Assembly: GCA_039808325.1 (NCBI GenBank)
Contig: JBDHSU010000012.1
Coordinates: 1 to 50,794 of the forward strand
DNA: 50,794 nt
From: JAFKKS01 sp039808325
Lineage (GTDB): Bacteria; Pseudomonadota; Alphaproteobacteria; Rhizobiales; Xanthobacteraceae
Reading direction: 5' to 3'
Shown: one piece after another, positions 1-8,226 of the stretch
Numbering within the stretch: position 1 is the stretch's first letter
Layout of the letters: the number at the start of each line of letters is the position of its first letter
Position numbers and translations under genes: made by a program
The notes under the pieces: generated by a model
The model's input: the letters and a program-made list of their open reading frames with translations, nothing else
What the model was told of the DNA's origin: nothing
Databases searched by the model: none

Positions 1-577
1 TCGAAACGTTTGGAACTGCAATTCCAGGGCGGCTAAAGAGGCCGCGCATCTTGACGATCTGCCACACCAAAGGGTCCGTGGCGATCAACGCTTTCTCGAT
101 CTCGTCAGCCATGAATCCGGCAACCACGATCGGAGGTGGCGCGAAGACTTCCGACAATGAACCGGAAATATCGCGGTCACAAAGTACATTCCAACGACTC
201 ATGCCGCCGATAAACGGCGAGCTGATGCCAAAAATGACGCGCCGAATGCGGCTCTCCCGGATCGCATAAGCGCATTGCACGCAGGGCTCGGCGTTGGAGT
301 AAATGGTGCAGTCATCCAAGCTCGTCGTCCGCAACGCAGCTTGTGCGGCAGAGATTGCTACCAGCTCCGCATGATGCGTGACGTCACAATCGGCGCGCAC
401 GCGGCTTGTCCCTTCGGCAATGATTTTTCCTTCGCGACAGATCACCGCCCCATAGGGATACTCGCCACGCGTGCCGGCCTCTCGCGCGAGCGCCATGCAA
501 CGTTCCATCATTGCGCGATCGAGCGCATCATCGATCGAAGGAGACAAAAGAATCTGCCGACTTGGAGCTCGAAACAC
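1..577 (-). CDS. Nucleoside/cytosine deaminase family protein (3' end cut by window edge)
   Basis: Translation of the minus strand gives a zinc-dependent CDA/tRNA-deaminase fold protein. The first zinc motif is THHAELVAI (His-Ala-Glu) and the second is NAEPCVQCAYAI (Pro-Cys-x2-Cys), so the metal ligands and the catalytic Glu are all present. Family members hydrolyse the amino group of cytosine, guanine or related bases. The frame has no good ATG before the MMER start at 511. A GTG at 577 adds a helix (IDDALDRAMMERCMALAREAG) that the family normally has, so I chose it. The reading frame runs off base 1 without a stop, so the C-terminus is missing. The exact substrate cannot be told. The plus-strand frames over this stretch are shadows. 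Confidence 0.8.
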   Translation of the reverse strand, partial: MFRAPSRQILLSPSIDDALDRAMMERCMALAREAGTRGEYPYGAVICREGKIIAEGTSRVRADCDVTHHAELVAISAAQAALRTTSLDDCTIYSNAEPCVQCAYAIRESRIRRVIFGISSPFIGGMSRWNVLCDRDISGSLSEVFAPPPIVVAGFMADEIEKALIATDPLVWQIVKMRGLFSRPGIAVPNVS

Positions 578-761
578 CGTTATGTAATGCCGTTGCGGGG
601 GCAGGCGCAAATAGGCGACGAGAGATCGGCCGCCAGGGTCCGATCCAACAGCATGGCATCAGACCCGTCGCTATCGTTTTGCCGGGCGAGGCCTTCGGCG
701 ACCGAAGCGCCCACACCCCTCATCGGTTCGGATGCCGGCGCAGGCCCGCATATGTTGCATG

Positions 762-1610
762 TCAGTGAGACAGAAAAATCGGAACCGGCGGCCGCGAGAG
801 CATGCTCTTGGTCGCTCCGCCCAGAATAAAATCACGAATACGAGAATGCCCGTAGGCTCCCATCACCAGCAGGTCCGGATCGTATGATTCGATATAAGAC
901 CCGAGCGTACGGCCGATGCTGCGGCCGGCTGCGTCAACCCTATCCAAAACGACGTCGATATCGTGGTGCGCCAGATGCTTCGCGAGGTCTGCGCCGGACC
1001 GTTTGGTGTCGATTGCTTTTTCATTGCTGACCGTTACGACGCGAACCTTCTTCGTCCTTTGAAGGATCGGAAGTGAGTCGGCCACCGCTCTGGCGGCAGG
1101 CCGGCTAAAATCCCAGGCTATGACCGCCGTATCGAGCGCGAAGGTCCTGTGGCGCCTTCGCATATGGGGAATGATAAGCGTCGGGCGACCTGAGCCGAAT
1201 ATTATCGGCGTGGCATACGACTGCTCCAGAAAGCCACCGTCTGGTGCCGGAATGATCGTGAGGTCCCGAAGCCGCGCATGCCCGACAAGCAGATCGGGTA
1301 TCTCGACGATCCGACAGCGCTCCAAAACTCGATCTTGAAAAATCCCGTGCTTCTCCGAGGAGCGCTGGAACGCATCCAGAAGATTTTGCGCATTTGCCTC
1401 GCTTTTTTTGCACTCGGCAGCAACCATCGCCGGGATGTCGATCAATAGATTGCCGAACACGCTCACCGGCGCCTGAATCTTGACCTCGCATGCAACCGCG
1501 GAAACTTTCGCTCCTAGCACGGCGGCGAAATCGACCGCGTCTTCGACCGCGGAAATTGGTGTCGGATCAGGATAGGTGGCGACGACAAGAAGAACGTCTT
1601 TAAAGGGCAT
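762..1610 (-). CDS. Universal stress protein with two UspA-like halves
   Basis: A 282-residue cytoplasmic protein. The C-terminal half carries the ATP-binding signature GAYGHSRIRDFILGGATKS (G-x2-G-x9-G-[ST]) after a LLVMG strand. The N-terminal half has a Usp-like fold start (KDVLLVVATYPDPT) but no clear nucleotide motif. Tandem Usp proteins of this length are common in alphaproteobacteria and are often induced by low oxygen through FNR/FixK-type regulators. A GGGAG ribosome site lies just before the ATG. The Crp/Fnr gene upstream on the same strand and a weak FNR-like dyad at 1668-1681 fit that regulation. The family call is firm; the role is inferred. Confidence 0.9.
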   Translation of the reverse strand: MPFKDVLLVVATYPDPTPISAVEDAVDFAAVLGAKVSAVACEVKIQAPVSVFGNLLIDIPAMVAAECKKSEANAQNLLDAFQRSSEKHGIFQDRVLERCRIVEIPDLLVGHARLRDLTIIPAPDGGFLEQSYATPIIFGSGRPTLIIPHMRRRHRTFALDTAVIAWDFSRPAARAVADSLPILQRTKKVRVVTVSNEKAIDTKRSGADLAKHLAHHDIDVVLDRVDAAGRSIGRTLGSYIESYDPDLLVMGAYGHSRIRDFILGGATKSMLSRPPVPIFLSH

Positions 1611-1667
1611 CGAATTCTCCCGATGGAGCTGGCTCTGATAATTTATCGCGCGGGGGCTATGGAGATT

Positions 1668-1681
1668 TTGATTTCGCTCAG
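1668..1681. promoter_or_regulatory. Weak FNR-like half-conserved dyad upstream of the usp gene
   Basis: The sequence TTGATTTCGCTCAG resembles the FNR/FixK consensus TTGAT-N4-ATCAA in the left half and in CA of the right half. It lies about 60 bases before the usp start. With several mismatches it could be chance. Confidence 0.22.
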
Positions 1682-1772
1682 TCTGCGGCGAACGTCATCT
1701 TCCGCTGTTCCTCTCAGACGATAGCGCAGGACGGCCGGCCGAAATCATTGCGCAGAGCGCTTGCGGGAAGGT

Positions 1773-2564
1773 TCAAGCGCGCCGCCCGCCGAGGAGGTCC
1801 CCCGTATAGGTCGCGTCGACACAGTCGACGCCGAATGGGCTGCAGGGCTTAGCGCCGCGCGTCATCGGACAAATAATCGTCGCGGACTCATTCTCGCCGA
1901 CGAACGCGGCCAGCCGCTCGATATCCCCGATGCGGACGAACTCCCGCTCGACCGAAACGCCGACGCTTCGTAGCTGCCGCAGCGCGCGTGAAAAACTCTC
2001 CGGCTTCATGCCGAGTCGGTTGGCGATCAGCAGCTTCTCATAGGGCAGCGCGAGGCGCACGGGGCCGCTGCGCGGCGCGCTGAGCGACAGCAAAAAGCTT
2101 GCGATTCGCTTCGGTGCCGACTGCGCCTTGAGCTGCTCGACCTGCTCGACCAGCCTCCGCAGATGCAATGACGAAGCCGCCAGCATTTCGAACGATATCT
2201 GCGGGTTGCGCATGATGGCATCGCGCAGGACTTGGCCGTCGACATGCAGCAGGCGGCACGACGACACGGTCTCCGCCGTCGCCGGATAGCGCCCGCCACG
2301 AAACATCATCACCTCGGCAAAGGTCTCGCCGGTGGTAAAGAGCGAGACCACGACCTCGTGACCGCCCAGCGTTTCCCGATAAAGCTTGACCCAACCTTCC
2401 AGCACCAGGAAGAAGCAGCGCGCGGGATCGCCTTGCTGGAAGATCATTTCACCGCGATCATAGGTCCTCACGGCATGGTGGCTGAGCATCCTACGCGTGA
2501 GTTCGACGCCCATGGCGCGAAAGACCGGGGCACGATTGATGATGGACCAGTCGTCAGGGGTCAT
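1773..2564 (-). CDS. Crp/Fnr-family transcriptional regulator with a C-terminal cysteine tail
   Basis: The protein has a cyclic-nucleotide-binding-type beta-roll (FRAMGVELTRRMLSHHAV ... YDRGEMIFQQGDPARCFFLVLEGWVKLY) and a C-terminal winged helix (LLIANRLGMKPESFSRALRQL). It lacks the N-terminal cysteine cluster of oxygen-sensing FNR, so it is more like Dnr/NnrR-type members that sense NO, perhaps through heme. After the wing it continues with an unusual tail with cysteines spaced C-x8-C-x6-C. I chose the ATG at 2564 because GGAG stands eight bases before it; an upstream ATG at 2600 has no ribosome site. A TTG-N8-CAA dyad lies 55-68 bases upstream. It probably controls the neighbouring NO-reductase-like operon and usp. 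Confidence 0.9.
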   Translation of the reverse strand: MTPDDWSIINRAPVFRAMGVELTRRMLSHHAVRTYDRGEMIFQQGDPARCFFLVLEGWVKLYRETLGGHEVVVSLFTTGETFAEVMMFRGGRYPATAETVSSCRLLHVDGQVLRDAIMRNPQISFEMLAASSLHLRRLVEQVEQLKAQSAPKRIASFLLSLSAPRSGPVRLALPYEKLLIANRLGMKPESFSRALRQLRSVGVSVEREFVRIGDIERLAAFVGENESATIICPMTRGAKPCSPFGVDCVDATYTGDLLGGRRA

Positions 2565-2618
2565 GGCCGGCTCCGCAAAGGCGCATTGATAGCCAAGCAT
2601 GACCGTGGACGGCGAACT

Positions 2619-2632
2619 TTGCTCTACATCAA
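2619..2632. promoter_or_regulatory. FNR/NNR-type operator upstream of the Crp/Fnr gene
   Basis: TTGCTCTACATCAA fits TTG-N8-CAA, and differs from the full FNR consensus TTGAT-N4-ATCAA at one base (C for A). It lies 55-68 bases before the regulator start at 2564, a spacing that would allow class II activation or autoregulation. Confidence 0.55.
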
Positions 2633-2669
2633 CTAAGAGCGTACTGGCTCCCCGGCCGTCTCCCTCGCC

Positions 2670-3182
2670 TCAGCGCCACACAAAACCGCCCTGCTCCGGC
2701 CGAAAATCCAGAGCCAGGCTTTGACCGGGCGCAACCTCGACATTCATGATTCTCTCATAGTCGAACCCCGTGCTGCGCGGCGTGTCGCGCATGCGCGCAA
2801 CGACGGCATGCTGGCCTGACGGTACGACGAAGCGCCGATAGACCTGCGACGGCCCGTCCTTGGCCAACCCCGTGGGCGGCAAGCCATTACTAAAGACGAC
2901 GGAGCCGTCGATCGCGAGCTCGGCGAAGATTTCGCGCCGCTCGCGCGGACACTCCATCGGACGGCGCATATTGGGAGGCAGCTTCGCGAGTTCGTCCGCC
3001 GTGCGGCGACGACATTCCTTCGAGCGATCGGCTTGGTGGCTGAAGCTGAACTTGATGACCCCCGCTCCGTCCGGGATTTGCCGATAAGCCGGCGCATTGG
3101 AAAGCATCGCCGCCAGAGCCGCAAATACGCCAAGCACGGCGACCTGCCCGGCAAGCCGTAGTGGGGAGGTCGGAAGCATCAT
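2670..3182 (-). CDS. Unknown membrane-anchored protein, last gene of the NO-reductase-like operon
   Basis: 170 residues. One hydrophobic segment near the N-terminus (LAGQVAVLGVFAALAAMLS) looks like an uncleaved anchor, with the rest in the periplasm. The remainder has a beta-rich look (FAELAIDGSVVFSNGLPP, RRFVVPSGQHAVVARMRD), with two Cys (KECRRR, MECPRE). I do not recognise a named family. Its ATG overlaps the stop of the cytochrome b-ferredoxin fusion gene (ATGA), so the two are almost certainly translated together. A longer open frame upstream of this start runs antisense-like through the fusion gene and is spurious. Position suggests a helper of the redox complex, not proven. Confidence 0.75.
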   Translation of the reverse strand: MMLPTSPLRLAGQVAVLGVFAALAAMLSNAPAYRQIPDGAGVIKFSFSHQADRSKECRRRTADELAKLPPNMRRPMECPRERREIFAELAIDGSVVFSNGLPPTGLAKDGPSQVYRRFVVPSGQHAVVARMRDTPRSTGFDYERIMNVEVAPGQSLALDFRPEQGGFVWR

Positions 3183-4753
3183 GATATCGCCTCCTCCGGG
3201 GCCACCAGCTTTGCTTGCAACGGCAACGGCGCCGCAATCGGCGGCAAAGCCGCAAGCCGCATCTTGAAACCATCGAGTTCCTGCTTGAAGCGCACGCCCT
3301 CGTGCGGAGAGGCCCAGATCGTGACGACGCGCTCGCGCGCGACGCGACGGCGCAGATAAGGATTGCGCTCGCCCGTAATACGCTGGCGCGTCCACTCGAC
3401 GCCGAGCCGATTGTAACAAGCGCTTTCCGCGCATCCCGCGATGGCGACACCCTCAGCCAAGTCTCGACTGAGCACGTAGTCGATTAGCGACGGCGGCGCC
3501 ATGGCAACGCAGGGAAGCTGCAGCGTGCCGTCGGCGGAGCCGCTCGCACCGTGCCAGCACCCTACAATGAGCACGCGGGGGCGCTCCGTCAGCGTCGCCG
3601 CGATCGCATGCACACGCTCGCGCATGTCTGAGAACGTGAAATCCGGAAGATCGATGCCAGTGTGGAGAGTGTCCGTACTGCGGAACGGTGTCGATGACGG
3701 ACAAGAACCGGTACAGATGCCGCAACTCACACATTTATCGGGATCGACGATCGCCTCCACGGCGTAGGGCAGTCCGTCGGTGCGCGGCACAAGCTGCAAC
3801 GCCTCGTAGGGACAGTCTTCGACGCAGCGGCCGCAGCCGTTGCAGTGGTCGAGGTCGATCACCGCCGGCTTCATGCGCCGCAACGGTGGCAGCCACGGCA
3901 TCGCCGCCAGCATGACCGTGACCGCCGCGAGAAGCCCCCACAGCGCACCGGGCGATGCGTCCCCCAGCGGGTAAAGCAAGAGATAGAACCAGTCGAGCCC
4001 GATCGGGCTCGGAACCTGCGCCAGATTTGCGGGCCCCTGGCTGACCGCCGGCTTCACCAGCGCGACGACAAGGAGCGCGAACAAGGTCAGAGCGGCCAGC
4101 AGACGCGGCGGATTCGCCTTCGGTCGGCTGATGCGCTGAATATGCACCCAGAGTGTGAACAGAAGCACCAGCGGCACGGCGATATGCAGGAACACCAACA
4201 GCGTGAAGAAGCGGCTGGAAAGACTCGATGGCGCAAGGAAGTTACGCGCGATCGGCTCGCCGAAAATCGGCAGCCAGTCGAGCAGCTCGGTGGAACTCGT
4301 GGCAATGTATTGAGCCAACCGATCCCACACGAGCCAGTAGCCGGTGATGCCGGAAATATAGAGGAACCAGATGATCGGAACGCCAGTGAACCACGAAAAC
4401 CAGCGGACGCCCCGATAGCGGTCGAGGGAAAATTCGCGCAGCATGTGCAACAGCAGCAGCAGCACCATCAGGTCGGAGGCGTAGCGATGCAAGCTGCGCA
4501 TGACGCCGGCGTGCCACCAGTGCCGGGTCGTGTACCACTCGACCGACGCATAGGCCTGCTCCACGCCGGTATCGAACACCGCGAACAGATAGATGCCGCT
4601 CACCGCCACGATCCAGAACATGAAGAAGCCCATGGCGCCGAGCTGAGCGAGCGGGTTGAGCGCCGGCCCGAACAACCGGTCGAGGCCGCGCTCGGCGAGG
4701 TCGAAAGCGCGCCGCAGGCTGCGTTGAAGAAACTGGATCACAGGCATTTCCAA
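3179..4753 (-). CDS. Cytochrome b / two-[4Fe-4S] ferredoxin / MvhD-like fusion protein
   Basis: A 524-residue fusion. Residues 30-290 are a cytochrome b N-terminal domain with two H-x13-H pairs (H89/H103 and H190/H204), the usual ligands of two b hemes, in membrane helices. Then come two bacterial ferredoxin motifs, C304-x2-C-x2-C-x3-C314 and C341-x2-C-x2-C-x3-C351, each followed by Pro. From about 392 there is an MvhD/FlpD-like domain (VLIVGCWHGAS, C415, and GCAESACYNRLG with C441/C446) that binds a [2Fe-2S] cluster in heterodisulfide-reductase-type enzymes. So it can pass electrons between the quinone pool and a soluble or cytoplasmic partner. It follows the SCO gene by 21 bases in the operon. 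The role with the oxidase-like complex is inference. Confidence 0.88.
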   Translation of the reverse strand: MEMPVIQFLQRSLRRAFDLAERGLDRLFGPALNPLAQLGAMGFFMFWIVAVSGIYLFAVFDTGVEQAYASVEWYTTRHWWHAGVMRSLHRYASDLMVLLLLLHMLREFSLDRYRGVRWFSWFTGVPIIWFLYISGITGYWLVWDRLAQYIATSSTELLDWLPIFGEPIARNFLAPSSLSSRFFTLLVFLHIAVPLVLLFTLWVHIQRISRPKANPPRLLAALTLFALLVVALVKPAVSQGPANLAQVPSPIGLDWFYLLLYPLGDASPGALWGLLAAVTVMLAAMPWLPPLRRMKPAVIDLDHCNGCGRCVEDCPYEALQLVPRTDGLPYAVEAIVDPDKCVSCGICTGSCPSSTPFRSTDTLHTGIDLPDFTFSDMRERVHAIAATLTERPRVLIVGCWHGASGSADGTLQLPCVAMAPPSLIDYVLSRDLAEGVAIAGCAESACYNRLGVEWTRQRITGERNPYLRRRVARERVVTIWASPHEGVRFKQELDGFKMRLAALPPIAAPLPLQAKLVAPEEAIS

Positions 4754-4774
4754 GAAGTTGTCGTTTCGCTGCCC

Positions 4775-5611
4775 TCAACGGGCCGCCAAGCGCCGATGAC
4801 GTCGCCCGTTACGCGCCCAGGCGAGGCCAAAAATCGTGCCGCTGATAACGAGAGAGAGGGCGCCGACGAAAATTCCCAGGGCTATCGCATAGCTCGTCCG
4901 ATAGCGCCCCTGATTGGGATCGTAGATCGTGCACAGGAAACGGATGCGGTCGGCCAACGCGGAAACGGTCAGCGCCCGCGCGGTGATTCCGAAGATCACC
5001 TCCTTGAGCGGCTCGATGAACACCTGCAGGGGAAAGTCGTCGCCATAGACGTGCCGGTAGAGGCGCCCCTGCGCATCGACGATCGATGTCTGGGTGACAT
5101 GCTCAAAGCCGCCGGCGGCTGCTTCGTAGCTGAAGCCGAGCTCGCGCATCAGCGCCGCGAGCGTCGTCTCGTCGCCGCTCGCGACCCGCCAAGTGGCGAC
5201 GGAAATGCCCTGTTGCCGGGCGAAAGCGGCCAGGCGCACAGGCGTATCGTGCCGCGCGTCGAAGCCGACGGTGAGCACCGCGAAACGATCGGTTCCGAGG
5301 CTGCGGCGCGCTTCCTCGACCGCGTCGAGCAGATGCTGCGTCGTGGTCGGGCAGACGCTGCTGCAGCTCGTATAGATGAGACTGATGACGAGCGGCCGGC
5401 CGCGATACTCGGCAAGCGAGAAGTGACGGCCTTGCGAGTCGGTCAGCCGATGATCGCCGATCTGCGTTCCCAACGCCGCTTCGCTGCGTGCGAGCACCTG
5501 CTGGCGGTCGAGCCGCGACTCGCGCGCTTCCGTGCCGGCAGAGGCCGCAGCCGATGATGCCGCGGAAAGCGCGAGTCCCATCCCAAGAAGCTTGACGATC
5601 AGACGGCCCAT
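4775..5611 (-). CDS. SCO1/SenC-family copper chaperone
   Basis: 278 residues: N-terminal signal or anchor (LGMGLALSAASSAAASA), a thioredoxin-like SCO domain with the copper-binding CSSVC motif (C83, C87) in LIYTSCSSVCPTT and the third ligand His in GGFEHVTQT (H171), then a C-terminal transmembrane helix (IALGIFVGALSLVISGTIF). SCO proteins load the CuA centre of subunit II, and the subunit II of this operon has a complete CuA site. The start at 5611 overlaps the end of the heme O synthase gene by 13 bases; the longer open frame upstream is spurious. In Nitrosomonas a senC gene also follows norSY, which supports the same type of cluster here. Confidence 0.9.
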   Translation of the reverse strand: MGRLIVKLLGMGLALSAASSAAASAGTEARESRLDRQQVLARSEAALGTQIGDHRLTDSQGRHFSLAEYRGRPLVISLIYTSCSSVCPTTTQHLLDAVEEARRSLGTDRFAVLTVGFDARHDTPVRLAAFARQQGISVATWRVASGDETTLAALMRELGFSYEAAAGGFEHVTQTSIVDAQGRLYRHVYGDDFPLQVFIEPLKEVIFGITARALTVSALADRIRFLCTIYDPNQGRYRTSYAIALGIFVGALSLVISGTIFGLAWARNGRRHRRLAAR

Positions 5612-6480
5612 GGCACGACCTTGAAAGGCCCGTCGACGACGACGCCGGCCGTCAGCAGGGTCAGATGCACGAGCGACGCCGTGAAGCTCCTCATGGCCGT
5701 TGCGGGAGCAGGCGCGCGGTAGAGCTGCCAGCTCCGCCAGGTGAAGAATGCGCCGCCCGTAGCCGCCGCAATGCCATAGACAAGGCCCATGCCGTGCCAC
5801 AGCGGGACGAGCGAGAGCGGCGCGAGCGCGGCGGTATGCGCCAGGATCGCGGAAGTCCATGCCCGCTCGGAAACGATCACCGGCAGCATCGGGAAGCCGG
5901 CGCGGGCATAGTCGTCACGGCGCGCAGCCGCGAGGCTCCAGAAATGCGGCGGCGTCCAAAGGAACAGCACGATCGCGAGAACGACAGGCACGACCTGCGG
6001 CGCCGGATCGACGGCCGCCGCGCCGGCGAGCACCGCGAAGCTGCCCGCAAGTCCGCCGACGACGATGTTCCACGCGGTTCGCCGCTTGAGCCAGACGGTG
6101 TAGACGACACCGTAGACGAAGCCGCCAAGAAACACGTAAATCGCGCTCAGCGCCCCTCCGGTCGCGTAGGCGAGCGCCAGCGACAAAGCCGCCAGGACGG
6201 CGAATGACGCGGGCCATATCGGCCATGCCCGCAGAACGCCGCTTGCGAACGGGCGCGCCTGCGTTCGCGCCATGTGCCGGTCGAGGTCGCGTTCGTAGTA
6301 ATGATTGAAAGCGCCCGCGGCACCCGATGCGCCGAGCACCGCCAGCGCCAACAGCAACATCCTGTCGGCGGGCAGCGGCGCCCCCCGCGCCGCTGCCGCG
6401 CCGGCGACTGCGCTCGCTGCGATCGCAATTCCGATCCTGAGCTTCAGAAGCGAAACCGCAAGGTTCAACGCAGCAAGCAC
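5599..6480 (-). CDS. ctaB: Protoheme IX farnesyltransferase (heme O synthase, CtaB/CyoE-like)
   Basis: 293 residues, UbiA-type polyprenyltransferase with about eight to nine membrane helices. The first motif is NHYYERDLDRHMARTQARP, the prenyl-diphosphate/Mg site typical of COX10/CtaB, and the second region is VVYTVWLKRRTAWNIVVGG. WTPPHFWSLA is also typical of heme O synthases. The enzyme adds farnesyl to heme B to make heme O, the precursor of heme A, for heme-copper oxidases. The start is GTG at 6480, after a purine-rich AGGGAAGGGGGG. It lies 17 bases after the subunit I gene, so it probably makes the heme for that enzyme. No CtaA (heme A synthase) is in the window. Confidence 0.92.
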   Translation of the reverse strand: MLAALNLAVSLLKLRIGIAIAASAVAGAAAARGAPLPADRMLLLALAVLGASGAAGAFNHYYERDLDRHMARTQARPFASGVLRAWPIWPASFAVLAALSLALAYATGGALSAIYVFLGGFVYGVVYTVWLKRRTAWNIVVGGLAGSFAVLAGAAAVDPAPQVVPVVLAIVLFLWTPPHFWSLAAARRDDYARAGFPMLPVIVSERAWTSAILAHTAALAPLSLVPLWHGMGLVYGIAAATGGAFFTWRSWQLYRAPAPATAMRSFTASLVHLTLLTAGVVVDGPFKVVPWAV

Positions 6481-6497
6481 AGCCGACCCCCCTTCCC

Positions 6498-8225
6498 TCA
6501 GCGGAACAACCAGAGATCCGAGAGATATTTCCAGTTGACGAAGTAGTAGAGAACGAAGGCAAGGAAGAAGATCGAAACCAGCACGATCGTCCCAGGCAGC
6601 TTCACCGTTCCCTCGCTGCCGTATTTGGCAACGGTGCGCGCACCCGCATGCAGCGGAAAGGTCAACCGATGGCCGGGGCCGATTTTCCTTCCGAACAGCG
6701 CCGTACCGACAACGACCAGCACAAAGATCGCGCCGCCGAGCGCCGCGAGGATGGCGCTGATGCCGTTAAGCGCCATCATCAGAAACACGCCGGGCGAGTG
6801 CTGGAAGGAGATGACGGCATCGGTGAAGTTGATGTCCCAGTGACGTCGCGGCGCGCCCAGCGTGCCCGCGCCCATCATGAACATCGAGATGCCGGCGGCG
6901 CCCGCGCCGAACAGGTAAGGCTGCAGCTTTGCAAGCTTCGGCCAGACGATTTCCCGCTGGAAGATCAGCGGCAGGACGAGATAGGTCCCCGCCATGAAGG
7001 CAAGCGTCGTGCCCGCAACCACCGTGCCGTGGAAATGGCCCGGCACATAGAGCGTATTGTGCATCAAGAGGTTGAGCTGCTCGGTGCCGAGCACCACGCC
7101 GGAGATGCCGCCGATGAAACCGAACATCACGAGCGAGAGGAACATCCCGGCGAACGCGGGATTGCCCCACGGCGCCTTGCGCAGCCACTCGAACACGCCC
7201 TTGTTGAAGCCGTTGCGCCGCTGCGCCGCCTCGATCGAGCCCGGTACGGTGAGGCCGTGGATCATCGAGCCGAGGACAGCGAGGTACATCATGTAGCTCG
7301 TATTGACGATCTTCCATTCCGAGCTGATGCCGGGCTCCGCCATCAAGTGATGCGCCGAAGCGAGCTGCAGGAAGAGGATGTAGAGGAAGAAGGCGGTGCG
7401 GCTCACCTTCTCCGACAGAGGCTTGGCGCCGAGCACAAGCGCGCCGATGGCGTACCAGATCGCCACATGCGCCGAGACGTTGATCTGCTGCGAGGAGTGC
7501 CCCATCGCCCACCAGACGAGCTTGTACATCAGCGGATCGATCTCGCGGATGAGGCCGACCGACCACAAGAAGGTCGGCACCAGGATGATCGCACCGGTAA
7601 CAAGCGTGAACACGGCGATGATCGCGGCGGTCAAGGCGCCAAACGTGACGAGCGGAATCGAGCCTTCGTAAGTGCCTTCGGCCCGCGCGACGGCAAGCGT
7701 CGCGAAGAAAAGGCCGACGCCGATCAACGCGCCGACCGCGAATACGATAAGGCTGATGTAGAAGAGCGGCTTCGCCATCATCGGCGGATACGACGTGAAC
7801 ATCACCGTCGATTCGCCCTGGAACACGGCGACATTGTAGGCGATGCCGCCGGCGACCATCAGCAGGAAAGCGAGCCAGCCGAGCTTCGGCGCCGCCAGAC
7901 GGCAATTCAGCAGAACCGCGGAGGCGAAATAGAGGACGGCGATCTCGAAGAAGATGATCCAGAACAGCAGCACGTTGCCGCCGTGTGCCGTAAGGATCAG
8001 GTAGAACCATTCGGCTGGCAGCAGATGCACCGCCGGCCAGCGCGTCAGAGCCACCATCAAGCCCATCACGCCGCCGACGGCGAGAAACACCACGGCGGCG
8101 ACCGCATTGGCGATGATCAGGCGTTGCGCGGCGACGTCGACCTTGAGGCCCGTATATTGGCAGACCCTGAAGGTCGTCGTCTTGTCCCGGATCGTCGATA
8201 CCATGCCGTCGAAGGTCGTGGACAT
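6498..8225 (-). CDS. Heme-copper oxidase superfamily subunit I, probable nitric oxide reductase (NorY/sNOR- or eNOR-like)
   Basis: 575 residues with about 14 membrane helices. Heme ligands are H81 (TAHGGNVLLFW) with H399 for the low-spin heme, and H397 (VPGHFHG) for the high-spin heme; the CuB/FeB site has H243 (GHSSQQ) and H292-H293 (SAHHLM). In oxygen reductases of the A and B families helix VI reads GHPxVY and the Tyr four residues after the His is cross-linked and essential. Here that position is Gln247, and no Tyr replaces it nearby. Loss of this Tyr is a mark of NO-reducing members. The CuA subunit II, SCO, denitrification genes and order recall norSY-senC of Nitrosomonas. NO reduction is thus the best guess, not shown. 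Confidence 0.9.
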   Translation of the reverse strand: MSTTFDGMVSTIRDKTTTFRVCQYTGLKVDVAAQRLIIANAVAAVVFLAVGGVMGLMVALTRWPAVHLLPAEWFYLILTAHGGNVLLFWIIFFEIAVLYFASAVLLNCRLAAPKLGWLAFLLMVAGGIAYNVAVFQGESTVMFTSYPPMMAKPLFYISLIVFAVGALIGVGLFFATLAVARAEGTYEGSIPLVTFGALTAAIIAVFTLVTGAIILVPTFLWSVGLIREIDPLMYKLVWWAMGHSSQQINVSAHVAIWYAIGALVLGAKPLSEKVSRTAFFLYILFLQLASAHHLMAEPGISSEWKIVNTSYMMYLAVLGSMIHGLTVPGSIEAAQRRNGFNKGVFEWLRKAPWGNPAFAGMFLSLVMFGFIGGISGVVLGTEQLNLLMHNTLYVPGHFHGTVVAGTTLAFMAGTYLVLPLIFQREIVWPKLAKLQPYLFGAGAAGISMFMMGAGTLGAPRRHWDINFTDAVISFQHSPGVFLMMALNGISAILAALGGAIFVLVVVGTALFGRKIGPGHRLTFPLHAGARTVAKYGSEGTVKLPGTIVLVSIFFLAFVLYYFVNWKYLSDLWLFR

Positions 8226-8226
8226 G

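Noticed and set aside
275..829. Plus-strand open frame of 184 codons
   Set aside because: The minus strand over most of this region encodes a deaminase with clear zinc motifs; the plus frame has no family features.
3845..5557. Plus-strand open frame of 570 codons
   Set aside because: Antisense to the cytochrome b fusion and SCO genes; rich in Arg, Gln, His and Glu as expected for a shadow of membrane-protein codons.
5599..6480. Glu instead of Asp in the NxxxD motif of the heme O synthase as a defect
   Set aside because: NHYYERDLDRHM-type motifs with ERD occur in ordinary COX10/CtaB proteins, so it is not a sign of lost function.
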